64,000 bases of DNA from Mogibacterium sp. Lineage in GTDB: Bacteria > Bacillota > Clostridia > Peptostreptococcales > Anaerovoracaceae. Made by a program: the position numbers and the translations under genes. The stretch spans positions 1 to 64,000 of the forward strand of contig JAFRDH010000007.1 in assembly GCA_017403955.1 (NCBI GenBank), written 5' to 3'. The number at the start of each line of letters is the position of its first letter. The first letter of the stretch is position 1. The notes beneath the pieces are model-generated. The model was not told the DNA's origin and made no database searches. It saw nothing but the letters and a program-made list of their open reading frames with translations. Shown piece by piece: positions 27,903-36,774 of the stretch.

Positions 27903-29852
27903 ATGCCTGATATCGAATATTTGAGGCTTCTGGCAGAAAAGTATCCTAACAGAAGAGCCGTAAGAACTGAGATCATAAACCTGAGAGCTATCCTGGCACT
28001 GCCAAAGGCTACAGAGTTTTTCCTGAGTGATATTCACGGCGAGTACGATGCTTTCCAGTATTTCGTCAGAAGCGGTTCGGGAATGATCCGCATGAGGATC
28101 GATGAGACATTCGGAAATCTTCTTACTGAGTCGGAATGTGACGAGCTCGCATCACTTATTTACAATCCTGAAGCAGAAATGGCAAGGAGAAAAAAGAGCG
28201 AGCACGATTTTGATGCGTGGTGTAAGGTTTCCATCAGGAGACTTGTCGCTATCTGCCGCGTAGTTTCCAACAAATATACAAGATCCAAGGTAAAGAAACG
28301 TCTTCCTAAGGCTTCTTCGTATATCATGGATGAGCTTCTTTTTGCCGATGATGTTCTCGACAGACACAAATACTATGATGAGATCATCGATACCATTATC
28401 GAGTACGATGCAGCCAAAGAGATCATCTGTGAGATGGCGGAGACGATCAGCAATCTTACAGTCGATAGACTCCATATCATAGGAGATATCTTTGACAGAG
28501 GACCGAAGTCTCACTTCATCCTTGACTATCTGATGGCAAACAGAGGAGTAGACATCCAGTGGGGAAACCACGACGTACTCTGGATGGGCGCTGCCTGCGG
28601 CAACAGAGCATGCATCGCCACGATGATCCGTATCAATGTCAGATATAATAACTTTGACATGCTCGAAGTAGGCTATGGGTTCAATCTGAGACCGCTTGCT
28701 TCACTTGCTGAGAAAATCTACGGTGACGATCCTTGTGAATTCTTCAAGCCAAATGTACTTGAAACGAACAAGTATGACCCGATTCCGCCTGAACTGGCTG
28801 CCAAGATGCATAAGATGATCTCGATCATCCAGTTCAAAATCGAAGGACAGGAGATCATCAAGCATCCTGAATTCCATCTTGAGAAGAGAAATCTGCTCGA
28901 GACTATCGATTTCGAGAAGGGAACCGTCAAAGTTGAAGGCGTTGAATATCCGATGAGAGATATGAACCTGCCTACCGTGGATCCTGAGAACCCTTACGAG
29001 CTGACCGAAGAGGAAGAGGAAGTAATGGTCGCTCTTGAGTCTTCCATCATAAACTCCGAGAAGCTCCAGAGACATATGAACTATATGTATTCTCACGGAT
29101 CACTCTACAAAGTCATGAACGGGAACCTGTTCTATCACGGTTGCATGATCTTCAATGAAAGAGGCAACTTCAAGACGGTAGAGATCGACGGAAAGAAATA
29201 CAAAGGAGCTGATTATATCCGCAAGCTTGACTCGATGATCAGAGCAGCTCATGGTAAACAGCCTGAAGGAGTTTCACAGGCGGATGCCGCTTCGATCATG
29301 TGGTATCTGTGGCTAGCAGAGGACTCGCCTCTCTTCGGAAAAGACAAAATGACGACTTTCGAGAGGTATTTCATAGCTGATAAGTCCACTCACAAGGAGC
29401 ACACAGTTCCGTATTACAGACTGATAGAGAAAGAAGAAACTGCTGTCAAGATCCTCAAAGCATTCGGACTTGATCCGGATCACGGCAGGATCCTGAACGG
29501 ACATGTTCCTGTCAAGATCAAGAATGGTGAAACTCCGATCAAGGCAAACGGCAAGCTCCTCATCATTGACGGAGGAATCTCAAAGGCTTATCACAAGACG
29601 ACCGGTATTGCGGGATATACTGCAATTCTGACATCCAAGCATATGTATCTTGCTGAGCATAAGCCGTACGAACCTCTTAAGGAAGACGGGACCCAGGTAT
29701 TCCACAGACCTATCATGCACCTGATCCACACAGTTCCTGAAAGACTCAGAATAAGAGATACAGATAATGGAGCTGAACTCAACCAGCAGATCAAGAATCT
29801 CGAGGCTCTGTTCGAGGAATTCAGAAAGGGCGGAATCAGAGAAATCTTCTAG
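27903..29852 (+). CDS. fbp: Class III fructose-1,6-bisphosphatase
   Basis: 649 residues, the size of the Firmicute-type (class III) enzyme of gluconeogenesis. Metallophosphatase motifs are visible: FLSDIHGEYDAF near residue 42, IIGDIFDRGPKS near 194, IQWGNHDVLWMG near 218, and GHVPVK in the C-terminal half. It is preceded by GGAGG. It lets the cell make hexose phosphates while living on amino acids, which fits the fermentation genes here. Confidence 0.95.
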   Translation: MPDIEYLRLLAEKYPNRRAVRTEIINLRAILALPKATEFFLSDIHGEYDAFQYFVRSGSGMIRMRIDETFGNLLTESECDELASLIYNPEAEMARRKKSEHDFDAWCKVSIRRLVAICRVVSNKYTRSKVKKRLPKASSYIMDELLFADDVLDRHKYYDEIIDTIIEYDAAKEIICEMAETISNLTVDRLHIIGDIFDRGPKSHFILDYLMANRGVDIQWGNHDVLWMGAACGNRACIATMIRINVRYNNFDMLEVGYGFNLRPLASLAEKIYGDDPCEFFKPNVLETNKYDPIPPELAAKMHKMISIIQFKIEGQEIIKHPEFHLEKRNLLETIDFEKGTVKVEGVEYPMRDMNLPTVDPENPYELTEEEEEVMVALESSIINSEKLQRHMNYMYSHGSLYKVMNGNLFYHGCMIFNERGNFKTVEIDGKKYKGADYIRKLDSMIRAAHGKQPEGVSQADAASIMWYLWLAEDSPLFGKDKMTTFERYFIADKSTHKEHTVPYYRLIEKEETAVKILKAFGLDPDHGRILNGHVPVKIKNGETPIKANGKLLIIDGGISKAYHKTTGIAGYTAILTSKHMYLAEHKPYEPLKEDGTQVFHRPIMHLIHTVPERLRIRDTDNGAELNQQIKNLEALFEEFRKGGIREIF

Positions 29853-29870
29853 AAAGGATAAGTTTAAACC

Positions 29871-29969
29871 ATGGTAGTAATTATCAGCAAAATACTGGGC
29901 GGTATATTATTTGCTTGCTGCATCTGGTATTTTCTCGTATTATACAAGAATAACAGGAACAAGCTGTAA
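29871..29969 (+). CDS. 32-residue membrane peptide (possible)
   Basis: A short frame, ATG 29871 to TAA 29969, between fbp and the PrsW-like gene. Residues 2-24 are hydrophobic (including ILGGILFACCIWYFLVLY) and the end is basic (KNNRNKL), the usual profile of a single-pass micropeptide. An AAAGGA site lies about 12 bases upstream, a rather long distance. It fills the only gap in this gene run. Composition supports it, but it is short enough to have arisen by chance. Confidence 0.4.
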   Translation: MVVIISKILGGILFACCIWYFLVLYKNNRNKL

Positions 29970-29987
29970 GTAAGAAGGGGTATTGAA

Positions 29988-30728
29988 ATGTACTTGAACA
30001 ACCAATTGACCGCTTTGGCAATCATCCCGGGCATTCTTTTGATCGGATATGTATACGGAAAAGATAAGGTCGAGAAGGAACCCATCGGTCTCATTATTAA
30101 ACTGATTATGTTCGGTGCTATTACTACAGAAATCGCACGAGTAGTAGAAGGAGCTTTATTCCAGGCACTTCCGCAGTATCCGAAGGGGACTTTAGGATAT
30201 GCACTCATCACAGGGTTCTGCATCGCAGCGTTCACTGAGGAACTTGTCAAATTCCTTGCGCTGAGACTTGGCTCCTGGAGACACCCGAGTTTCAACTACA
30301 GATTCGACGGGATCGTTTACGGTGTATCGGTAGCTGTCGGATTCGCACTCCTTGAGAATATCATGTACGTAGCAATGTATGGATTACAGACCGCTATCGT
30401 CCGTGCATTCACTGCAGTCCCACTGCATGCATTCTCCGGAGTATTCATGGGTGTTTTCTACTCATATTCCAAGAAAGCTGCAATATTGGGCAAGAGCAGC
30501 GCTTCTACATCATTCACTCTGATGGCGCTCATCGTCCCGATGCTGGTGCACGGCACATATGACTTCCTTGCAATGCTTGCAGCCCCGGGGATCCAGATAG
30601 TATTCTACATCTTCGTCATTCTTCTCTATATTGTTGCTATCAAGACGATCAAGAAGAACTCCGAAGAAGACAGAAGAGGCAGCTTCTATCCTCGTGCAAG
30701 AGTGATCGAATACGACCAGGACATTTGA
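29988..30728 (+). CDS. PrsW-family intramembrane protease-like protein
   Basis: 246 residues with about seven or eight hydrophobic helices and the PrsW signature: FTEELVKFLALR (Glu-Glu), the FDGIVYGVSVAVGFALLENIMY block, and later histidines in PLHAFSG and VHGTYDF. In Bacillus subtilis PrsW cleaves the anti-sigma factor RsiW at site 1. An ECF sigma factor and its membrane partner are encoded convergently just downstream, a suggestive but unproved connection. The start is set by AAGGGG 9 bases before the ATG. Confidence 0.88.
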   Translation: MYLNNQLTALAIIPGILLIGYVYGKDKVEKEPIGLIIKLIMFGAITTEIARVVEGALFQALPQYPKGTLGYALITGFCIAAFTEELVKFLALRLGSWRHPSFNYRFDGIVYGVSVAVGFALLENIMYVAMYGLQTAIVRAFTAVPLHAFSGVFMGVFYSYSKKAAILGKSSASTSFTLMALIVPMLVHGTYDFLAMLAAPGIQIVFYIFVILLYIVAIKTIKKNSEEDRRGSFYPRARVIEYDQDI

Positions 30729-30738
30729 TTTGTCATCA

Positions 30739-30774
30739 TGTGTCACAAGGGACGGTTCTTTCCGACACACTTTC
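30739..30774 (+). repeat. 36-bp REP-like repeat, copy 1
   Basis: A 36-base unit with TGTGTC at its left end, GGGACGGTTCTTT in the middle and GACACA near its right end. It matches the unit at 47237-47272 at 33 of 36 positions. It lies 11 bases after the prsW-like stop. GGGACGGTTCTTT flanked by GTGTC/GACAC is a motif I associate with REP-like repeats in several bacterial genomes. Confidence 0.8.
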
Positions 30775-30783
30775 AAGCAATCT

Positions 30784-30825
30784 AAAAGGACGACTCGCTT
30801 AGCGCGATGTCGTCCCTTTTCTTTC
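30784..30825 (+). terminator. Bidirectional terminator between convergent genes
   Basis: AAAAGGACGAC (30784-30794) pairs with 30809-30820, enclosing TCGC/GCGA, and is followed by T-rich sequence; the A-rich left flank works for the minus strand. It sits inside a larger inverted repeat whose ends are GACACACTT (30764 onward) and AAGTGTGTC (30830-30838), so copy 1 of the repeat is part of this structure. Confidence 0.8.
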
Positions 30826-30847
30826 CTGAAGTGTGTCGACACACCTG

Positions 30848-32761
30848 TTATTTCACTTGGAAGCTGCTTGCTTCGCCTGATCCGTTCAGCGCGTAGATGT
30901 AGTCGCCTATGTAAACGCATCTGCTGAGGTATTCGCTTCCGAGTTTGTGCTGGTCAAGGACCTTGATTTTGTCGTCTGCGCCGAATACCAGTACGCCGCC
31001 TTCCATGCCGGATTCTTCTCCCGACTCTTCTTCAGACTCTTCGATGGCTTCATCATTGTAGTTGTAAATGCTGTATGGTATCGCGTACCATCCGTCTTTC
31101 TTGTTTACTGTAAGAGCCAGATGTGTCTCCTGAGCAGGGCTGTCCATATCCTTGAATTCCTTGCTGTCTGTTACTTTTGGCTCGGAAGGATCACTGATAT
31201 CGAACAGTGCCAGCTTGAGACCGTTTGCGAATTCACCGCCGTAACCGTTGTCGCCTGTCGCGTAGCCGATACCGAGAAGCTTTCCTTCGCTGACAGGAAC
31301 AAGCAAGGTAGAGAATCCGTCGATCTTTACTTCGCCTTCGATGCGAGGTGCAGCAGGGTCGCTGATGTCTATGATGAACAGCGGATCGATCTGCTCGTAG
31401 GTGATGACATATGCCTTATCGCCGATATAACGTACGGAACGGATGCTTTCGTTGCGGGCAAAACCTGTGACTTTGCCTTGTTCTTTGAGGTTACCGTCCA
31501 GTACGAACAGGTTGTTGACATCCATGCCGTCTCTCTGGGATGTAGTCGCTATGAAGAACGAACCGTCTTTTTCATTCATTGAGAACTGGTCGTCCACATA
31601 TCCGCGGACCTTCGCTGTTGCATTGAATCTGATTTTGAGTCCGTCAAGGCCTGCCCTGAGGATCCTTGTGTAAGTAGAATCTTTGTCCCATTCAGAAACT
31701 GCAGTGTACAGATTGTGATCATTGCAGTAAATGGTAGAAGAAGCTCCGAAAACAGCCTTGGTTTTGCTCTTTGCTGATTTGCCCGATGTTATATCGAATG
31801 CGCTGAGGATAACATAGGAAGACTGCTTAGGCTGAGGCACGCAGCAGATGTCATTAGCAGGCAGATCTGCAAAAGCACCGTCGATCGTGCATTTAGGAAC
31901 GACCGGACCATCCTGATATACGTATTGGTTGGTAACGAGGTAAACATAATCGCCTACCATCCTGCTCGAGATTATATTCCCGGATTGCTTGAACTGGCTG
32001 ATCATTTCCGGCTTGCTGCGGTCGGATATATCGTAAGTGACTATGGCACTAGAACCTTCGTCATCGTCATATACCACGCCGATCGTAACGAGAGTGTTGC
32101 CCTTGAGGAAAATATCGTGGATGTAGTTCTCTACTCCGGTATTACCGATCACGGACAATTTCTTGGTTTTACCGTCTTTGGCGGAGAGGATGACGACCTC
32201 TTCGTTTTCATTGACAAAGTAGATGTAGTTCCCGTCTGTCTTGACGATATCTGCTTCATCAACTTCTTCGACCTGGAGATAGGTTTCAGAATGATCGCCT
32301 GCTGCTGACTTGACTCCGTAAGTTGCACCTGAGTCCACCGAATCCTCCACAGCATCTTCCGTGGCTGATTCGTTTACGGCCATGTCTGAGCCGCGGCCCA
32401 TCCTGAATAGTTTGAAGCCGCCAGAATCATAGTCGTCCATGTCTTTGAGAAGACGCTTGATCTCGTTGTAATTCTCGAATGTTCTGAGCTCACCGTTCAC
32501 AAGATCTGTGTCAGGCGGACCGTTAAGAACATTGTAGAGCTGAGGGATACCGGCAAGAGCTATAACAGCGCATGCGGCGAGCGCAATGTATCTCTTGAGA
32601 TGTGAGCGCTTCGGCTTGACTGTGACGAACTCTGTCTCTGCAGACTGAGTCTCTTCGAGATCCGGAAGCATTTCGAGGATCTTATCTTCGGACAAACTCT
32701 CAGGAGCTTTGATCCCGTCATTGTCGAATATTTCTTTTATATGTTCAAAATCTTTATTCAT
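30848..32761 (-). CDS. Beta-propeller domain membrane protein, likely sigma-factor partner
   Basis: 637 residues from an ATG at 32761 that has GGAGAG upstream. Residues 1-55 are cytoplasmic and charged, a membrane helix spans about 57-76, and the rest is extracellular. It begins with a low-complexity acidic linker, then repeated strands such as YIYFVNENEEVVIL, YVYLVTNQYVYQDG and KAYVITYEQ, the pattern of the bacterial secreted beta-propeller family (PF09826 type). It follows the ECF sigma gene by 21 bases. By position and topology it may act as the anti-sigma factor, with a propeller as sensor; that role is inferred. Confidence 0.82.
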   Translation of the reverse strand: MNKDFEHIKEIFDNDGIKAPESLSEDKILEMLPDLEETQSAETEFVTVKPKRSHLKRYIALAACAVIALAGIPQLYNVLNGPPDTDLVNGELRTFENYNEIKRLLKDMDDYDSGGFKLFRMGRGSDMAVNESATEDAVEDSVDSGATYGVKSAAGDHSETYLQVEEVDEADIVKTDGNYIYFVNENEEVVILSAKDGKTKKLSVIGNTGVENYIHDIFLKGNTLVTIGVVYDDDEGSSAIVTYDISDRSKPEMISQFKQSGNIISSRMVGDYVYLVTNQYVYQDGPVVPKCTIDGAFADLPANDICCVPQPKQSSYVILSAFDITSGKSAKSKTKAVFGASSTIYCNDHNLYTAVSEWDKDSTYTRILRAGLDGLKIRFNATAKVRGYVDDQFSMNEKDGSFFIATTSQRDGMDVNNLFVLDGNLKEQGKVTGFARNESIRSVRYIGDKAYVITYEQIDPLFIIDISDPAAPRIEGEVKIDGFSTLLVPVSEGKLLGIGYATGDNGYGGEFANGLKLALFDISDPSEPKVTDSKEFKDMDSPAQETHLALTVNKKDGWYAIPYSIYNYNDEAIEESEEESGEESGMEGGVLVFGADDKIKVLDQHKLGSEYLSRCVYIGDYIYALNGSGEASSFQVK

Positions 32762-32782
32762 TGCTTTCTCTCCGATCATTAT

Positions 32783-33319
32783 TTATGACAGAACTGCTCT
32801 CAGTTTGGTCAGACTCCTGGAAAGCTTTGATCTTACCGCTCCGGATGTAAGCCCGGTCGCTTCGGATATCTCTCTGCTGGTAAGTCCTGATATGACTGAA
32901 AGGAGAACTATCTCGCGCTCATCATCCTTAAGAGTGGCAAGGGCTTCTGCGATCTCAACAGAAGTCTGCACATTGGCTTCCCCGGCCGTATCAAGTTCGT
33001 TTCCGGCCGTTTCGAGTCCTTCACGGCTGCTGATCTCTTTCCGGAGCATTCCTGCACAGATATTATGCAGGATCCTGAAGATCCATGATGAGAATGCGCC
33101 ATCAGACTTCAGAGATCTGATCCCTTTCCACGCCGCAAGCACACACTCAGATACGGCATCTTCAGCATCAGCCGGATTCCCGAGCCTGTAGAGCGCATAA
33201 CGATACAGTTTGTCTTTGTACAAACCATATAGTTTGCAAAATGATTCTTTATTACCTGCCCGCGCTTCTTGTATCAATTTGATCTCAGGCAGTAAATCTA
33301 TATTATGTCCGTCTTTCAC
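32783..33319 (-). CDS. ECF-type RNA polymerase sigma factor
   Basis: 178 residues. Region 2 is in the first half (DAEDAVSECVLAAWKGI and FSSWIFRILHNI) and region 4 at the end (LKDDEREIVLLSVISGLTSREISEATGLTSGAVRSKLSRSL, a helix-turn-helix). The start is GTG, with GAGGT about 8 bases upstream. The next gene encodes a membrane protein with a cytoplasmic N-terminus, the usual anti-sigma position. A possible self-regulated promoter lies 68 bases upstream. Confidence 0.93.
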   Translation of the reverse strand: MKDGHNIDLLPEIKLIQEARAGNKESFCKLYGLYKDKLYRYALYRLGNPADAEDAVSECVLAAWKGIRSLKSDGAFSSWIFRILHNICAGMLRKEISSREGLETAGNELDTAGEANVQTSVEIAEALATLKDDEREIVLLSVISGLTSREISEATGLTSGAVRSKLSRSLTKLRAVLS

Positions 33320-33386
33320 TTTATGTACCTCACTGATGGAGCCGGCAAATGAGCCATACTGTCTTCTTTGAGAGCTCTCATATATA

Positions 33387-33415
33387 TAGTATCTGAAAAT
33401 GCACCAAGTGTTGCA
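33387..33415 (-). promoter_or_regulatory. Candidate ECF autoregulatory promoter
   Basis: On the minus strand TGCAAC (33410-33415), 16 bases, then GATACTA (33387-33393), upstream of the sigma gene. An AAC-containing -35 with a spacer near 16 is typical of ECF promoters, though the -10 is not a clear CGTC/CGTA. Tentative. Confidence 0.35.
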
Positions 33416-33461
33416 ACATTCGATAGTAATTATTTTATTGATTGTTGCTGCCCGGCAGGTG

Positions 33462-33482
33462 TATAACTTATAGAGTTATAAT
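33462..33482 (+). promoter_or_regulatory. Inverted repeat over a -10 box
   Basis: TATAACT (33462-33468) and AGTTATA (33474-33480) are a perfect 7-base inverted repeat with a 5-base centre, and the right arm overlaps a TATAAT (33477-33482). This looks like an operator placed on the promoter of the following Cys-rich protein gene. Confidence 0.5.
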
Positions 33483-33519
33483 ATTACAAAAGAACGATCA
33501 AAAGGGGAGAAATAGTAAT

Positions 33520-33927
33520 ATGGATAGAGCCGAGAGAGCAGACCAGCTGCACAGAAGAGGTTACAACTGCTGTCAGGCAGTTGCTTGCGTATTCGCAGAA
33601 GAAGTAGGTATGGATGAAGCTACATTATACAGAGTCGCAGAGGGCTTCGGAGCAGGAATGGGAACCGCTAAAGGCGTTTGCGGAGCTGTTTCCGGCGCTG
33701 CTATTATTTCCGGACTTGTCAACAGTGACGGCAATATCGATGCTCCGGGACAGACCAAGGCAAAATCTACAAAGGCTGCAGGTACGATCCAGAGGAAGTT
33801 CACAGAACAAGCAAAGGCTCTGATCTGCAAAGATATCAAGACAGGCAACAACGGCACGATGTTCACATCCTGTGCTGACTGCATCAAGATCGCAGTAAGA
33901 CTGACTGAAGAGGTCCTCGGGCTGTAA
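33520..33927 (+). CDS. C_GCAxxG_C_C family (putative redox) protein
   Basis: 135 residues of the C_GCAxxG_C_C family: cysteines in YNCCQAV, then GFGAGMGTAKGVCGAVSGA, then CKD and CADCI near the end. The family is proposed to be redox-active or metal-binding, but its reaction is not established. I use the ATG at 33520, 11 bases after AAAGGGGAG; the open frame goes further upstream but has no ribosome site there. It is followed by two drug/metabolite exporter genes. Confidence 0.85.
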   Translation: MDRAERADQLHRRGYNCCQAVACVFAEEVGMDEATLYRVAEGFGAGMGTAKGVCGAVSGAAIISGLVNSDGNIDAPGQTKAKSTKAAGTIQRKFTEQAKALICKDIKTGNNGTMFTSCADCIKIAVRLTEEVLGL

Positions 33928-33938
33928 TAAACAATAAA

Positions 33939-34862
33939 ATGGGACAAGGGACAAATAGAAACGATTACCGGACAGGAGTGATATGCGTTCTGGCATGTCA
34001 GATTTTCTGGGGATTCTGTCCGATATACTGGCAGGCGCTTGAGCCGATACCTTCATGGATGATCATTCTGTACAGAATCGTCACCATGTTCGTTTATTCA
34101 TATATTGCTGCAAGATCCAGATACAGCAGGGAAGAGATATGGGGACCGCTTAAAGATAAAGCAGTGAGAGTCAAATATTTCACTGCCGGTCTTATTCTGA
34201 CTGCGAACTGGAGTATTTACATCTGGGCGATGACGTCGGAGCGGGTGATCCAGGCTTCGATTGGTTATTATATTGAACCGATCGTGATCTGTGCTGTGGG
34301 GATATTTTTCTTCAGGGAGAAGCTGACCCGCTATAATCTCACAGCAATGGTCTTTGCGCTGATAGCTATCATGATCATACTTTTTCATTACAGGCAGGTC
34401 CCGGGTGTTGCCTTAGGCCTCGCAGGAACCTGGGCTGTTTATTCGGCGATCAAGAAGACTGCAAAGGAACCCGTTCTCATTGCGCTCGTATATGAGACAA
34501 TGATCTATTCTGTTCTGGCGCTGATCGCGGTCTTGTATATCGAGACAAAGGGCATCGGAGTCATATCCCTTAATGTTCCGGTCAAGTACGGACTTTTGTT
34601 CCTCAGCGGGCTGATCACGCTTCTTCCGGTAGCACTATTCAGTGTTTCCGCAAGGAAGGTCTCGCTATTTGTTATTGGTCTTGCACAGTACATAAGTCCG
34701 ACGATCTCGCTTCTCCTCGGGGTATTCCTGTTCAGGGAGCCGATCGATATGATACAGGTCATTGCCTTCATCATAATCTGGACCGGCCTTGTGATCTTTA
34801 CTTCGGGAGAGTTCATCTCTGCAAGGAACGGGAGTATGGATGAAAACACGAATGATAATTAA
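33939..34862 (+). CDS. rarD: EamA/RarD-type transporter
   Basis: 307 residues with about ten hydrophobic helices. The N-terminal GVICVLACQIFWGFCPIYWQAL and later ASIGYYIEPIV and LAQYISPTISLLLGV regions match RarD, a member of the drug/metabolite transporter superfamily. The substrate is unknown. The ATG at 33939 lacks a clear ribosome site and lies 11 bases after the previous stop; a GTG at 33976 is possible but would cut the first residues before helix 1. Confidence 0.88.
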   Translation: MGQGTNRNDYRTGVICVLACQIFWGFCPIYWQALEPIPSWMIILYRIVTMFVYSYIAARSRYSREEIWGPLKDKAVRVKYFTAGLILTANWSIYIWAMTSERVIQASIGYYIEPIVICAVGIFFFREKLTRYNLTAMVFALIAIMIILFHYRQVPGVALGLAGTWAVYSAIKKTAKEPVLIALVYETMIYSVLALIAVLYIETKGIGVISLNVPVKYGLLFLSGLITLLPVALFSVSARKVSLFVIGLAQYISPTISLLLGVFLFREPIDMIQVIAFIIIWTGLVIFTSGEFISARNGSMDENTNDN

Positions 34863-34876
34863 TTACTGAAGGTAAA

Positions 34877-36274
34877 ATGTCATTACACAATAAGTCAGAA
34901 GTGAAAAATAAAGCAAAAGAAAGTGACCTGACCCGGGGATCTATCCTGGATAAGGTCCTTTTGTTTGCGATCCCTCTGGCGCTTACGAGCATGCTCCAGC
35001 AGCTGTTCAATGCAGCCGATGTTGCTGTAGTCGGTAAATTCGCGTCAGCAAATGCGATGGCCGCAGTCGGAAGCAACGCGCCGGTAGTTTCGCTTCTTGT
35101 CAATTCTTTCGTCGGGCTTTCGATCGGTGCGAACGTTGTGATAGCGCGTAACATCGGAGCCAAAAATCCTGAAAAAGCAAGGAGCGCTGTACATACTGCA
35201 GTGGCTGTCGCTCTTATCTGCGGCGTCTTCGTTGCTGTCCTGGGGAATCTTATCGCCCGGCCAATAATCAGTCTCCTCGGCGTTCCGGAAGAAGTTTTCT
35301 CATATTCTCTCAAATACCTCAGGATCTATTTTGCCGGCATGCCGTTCATCATGCTGTACAACTTCGAGGCGGCTATTTTCAGAAGCAATGGCAACACAAG
35401 GACACCGCTGATCTGCCTTACGATTGGAGGGGTGCTGAATGTTGCAGCGAATCTTTTCTTTGTAATTGTGCTCGGCATGGATGTTGACGGTGTCGCGATA
35501 GCTACAGTTATTTCAAATGCAGTCAGCGCTGTCCTGCAGTATTATTTCCTGACTCATGAAGAAAGGGTCATCAGAGTGGAAGCGCGCAATATCAGGATCG
35601 ATCGTCCGTCGCTGAATCTCATAATCAGGATCGGTGTTCCTTCGGCTCTTCAGTCGATGGTTTTCTCAGTATCTAATCTCTGTGTCCAGTCAGCGATCAA
35701 CAGTCTCGGGCCGGATGCGATGGCGGCATCCTCTGCAGCCTTTAACATCGAGATTTTTATCTTCTTCATAATAAATGCATTCACTCAGACTTGCGTTACA
35801 TTCGTCGGACAGAACTATGGCGCGCGTGAATACGCAAGATGCAGGATGATCGTAAAGCGCATACTGATGGTGAGCTGGACGATCACGATGATCGCAAGCG
35901 CTCTGATACTTCTGACGATGAGAACACTGATGGGATTATTCACAGATGATCCCGCGATCATAGAACTGGGCGTGATAAGAATCAGTATTTTGATGTATTC
36001 TGAGACGCTTAATGTTATTATGGATAATATATCAGGTGCCCTGAGAGGTCTCGGTAAATCGATGATACCGGCGGTGGTGACTTTTGCCGGAGTATGCGGG
36101 ACCAGGATCACATGGGTATTCACAGGTTTCAGGATATATCATTCATTTACTTCTCTGATGCTGGTATTCCCTGTGAGCTGGGGCTTGTCCGCAATCGTCA
36201 TTTTATTTATGTATATCAGGACTCGTAACAGACTCCTTCCCGTTGATGAAAAAAGTGAAAGGCAGGCAAAATGA
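34877..36274 (+). CDS. MATE family efflux transporter
   Basis: 465 residues, about 12 membrane helices in two similar halves (both with the PxxL...LFN-type opening: IPLALTSMLQQLFNAADVAVVG and GVPSALQSMVFSVSNLCVQ). MATE proteins export drugs or metabolites using Na+ or H+. It follows rarD by 14 bases and overlaps the next gene by four (ATGA), so it is in a transporter operon. Confidence 0.93.
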   Translation: MSLHNKSEVKNKAKESDLTRGSILDKVLLFAIPLALTSMLQQLFNAADVAVVGKFASANAMAAVGSNAPVVSLLVNSFVGLSIGANVVIARNIGAKNPEKARSAVHTAVAVALICGVFVAVLGNLIARPIISLLGVPEEVFSYSLKYLRIYFAGMPFIMLYNFEAAIFRSNGNTRTPLICLTIGGVLNVAANLFFVIVLGMDVDGVAIATVISNAVSAVLQYYFLTHEERVIRVEARNIRIDRPSLNLIIRIGVPSALQSMVFSVSNLCVQSAINSLGPDAMAASSAAFNIEIFIFFIINAFTQTCVTFVGQNYGAREYARCRMIVKRILMVSWTITMIASALILLTMRTLMGLFTDDPAIIELGVIRISILMYSETLNVIMDNISGALRGLGKSMIPAVVTFAGVCGTRITWVFTGFRIYHSFTSLMLVFPVSWGLSAIVILFMYIRTRNRLLPVDEKSERQAK

Positions 36275-36774
36275 AATCCACTAAGTTTTTCGGAAAATGG
36301 CTTATCGTGATCCTTCTCATGGCGATAGGGATCGGTACATTCGGAGCTCTTTACCTGGCGGATAAGGGCAGGACCGATCAGGAGCAGGCGGACGGCAGCA
36401 AGGCTGCGCCAAAGTCATATCTGACCAATCAGAGGAAGCATGATATAGACATGGATGCTCTTTCTGCAGTTATGGGTGAATATAAGTCCGGAGATGGCAC
36501 CTGGCACCTTTCGATCAAGGATGAATATAAAGAAAACGGCCCGTACCTCTCTGTTTATGATGACAAAACAGGAGAGCCGGGCTTTGAGGGCAGGATCATG
36601 TATCTTAAAGATGATCTTGTGATCGTTGAAATAGATGAAGAGCAGTACAAGTCGATGCCGGAAGGCTGGCAGCCTGAAGGCGAAGGCAAGTATGCTATTC
36701 TTGACTGCGTCAGCACTGATGGTGGGGTGAACCTCGGTTACAGAGGCAAGAACCTACTCTTCAGCGCTGTCTAG
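36271..36774 (+). CDS. Small membrane-anchored protein, function unknown
   Basis: 167 residues: a signal-anchor at about 8-31, then an extracellular domain rich in Gly, Asp and Tyr (GEYKSGDGTWHLSIKDEYKENGPYLSVYDDKTGEPGFEGRIMYLKDD...) that looks like a small beta-sandwich or lipocalin-like sheet. No family recognised. Its ATG overlaps the MATE stop, and its last 21 bases overlap the end of the convergent aldolase gene. Confidence 0.75.
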   Translation: MKSTKFFGKWLIVILLMAIGIGTFGALYLADKGRTDQEQADGSKAAPKSYLTNQRKHDIDMDALSAVMGEYKSGDGTWHLSIKDEYKENGPYLSVYDDKTGEPGFEGRIMYLKDDLVIVEIDEEQYKSMPEGWQPEGEGKYAILDCVSTDGGVNLGYRGKNLLFSAV

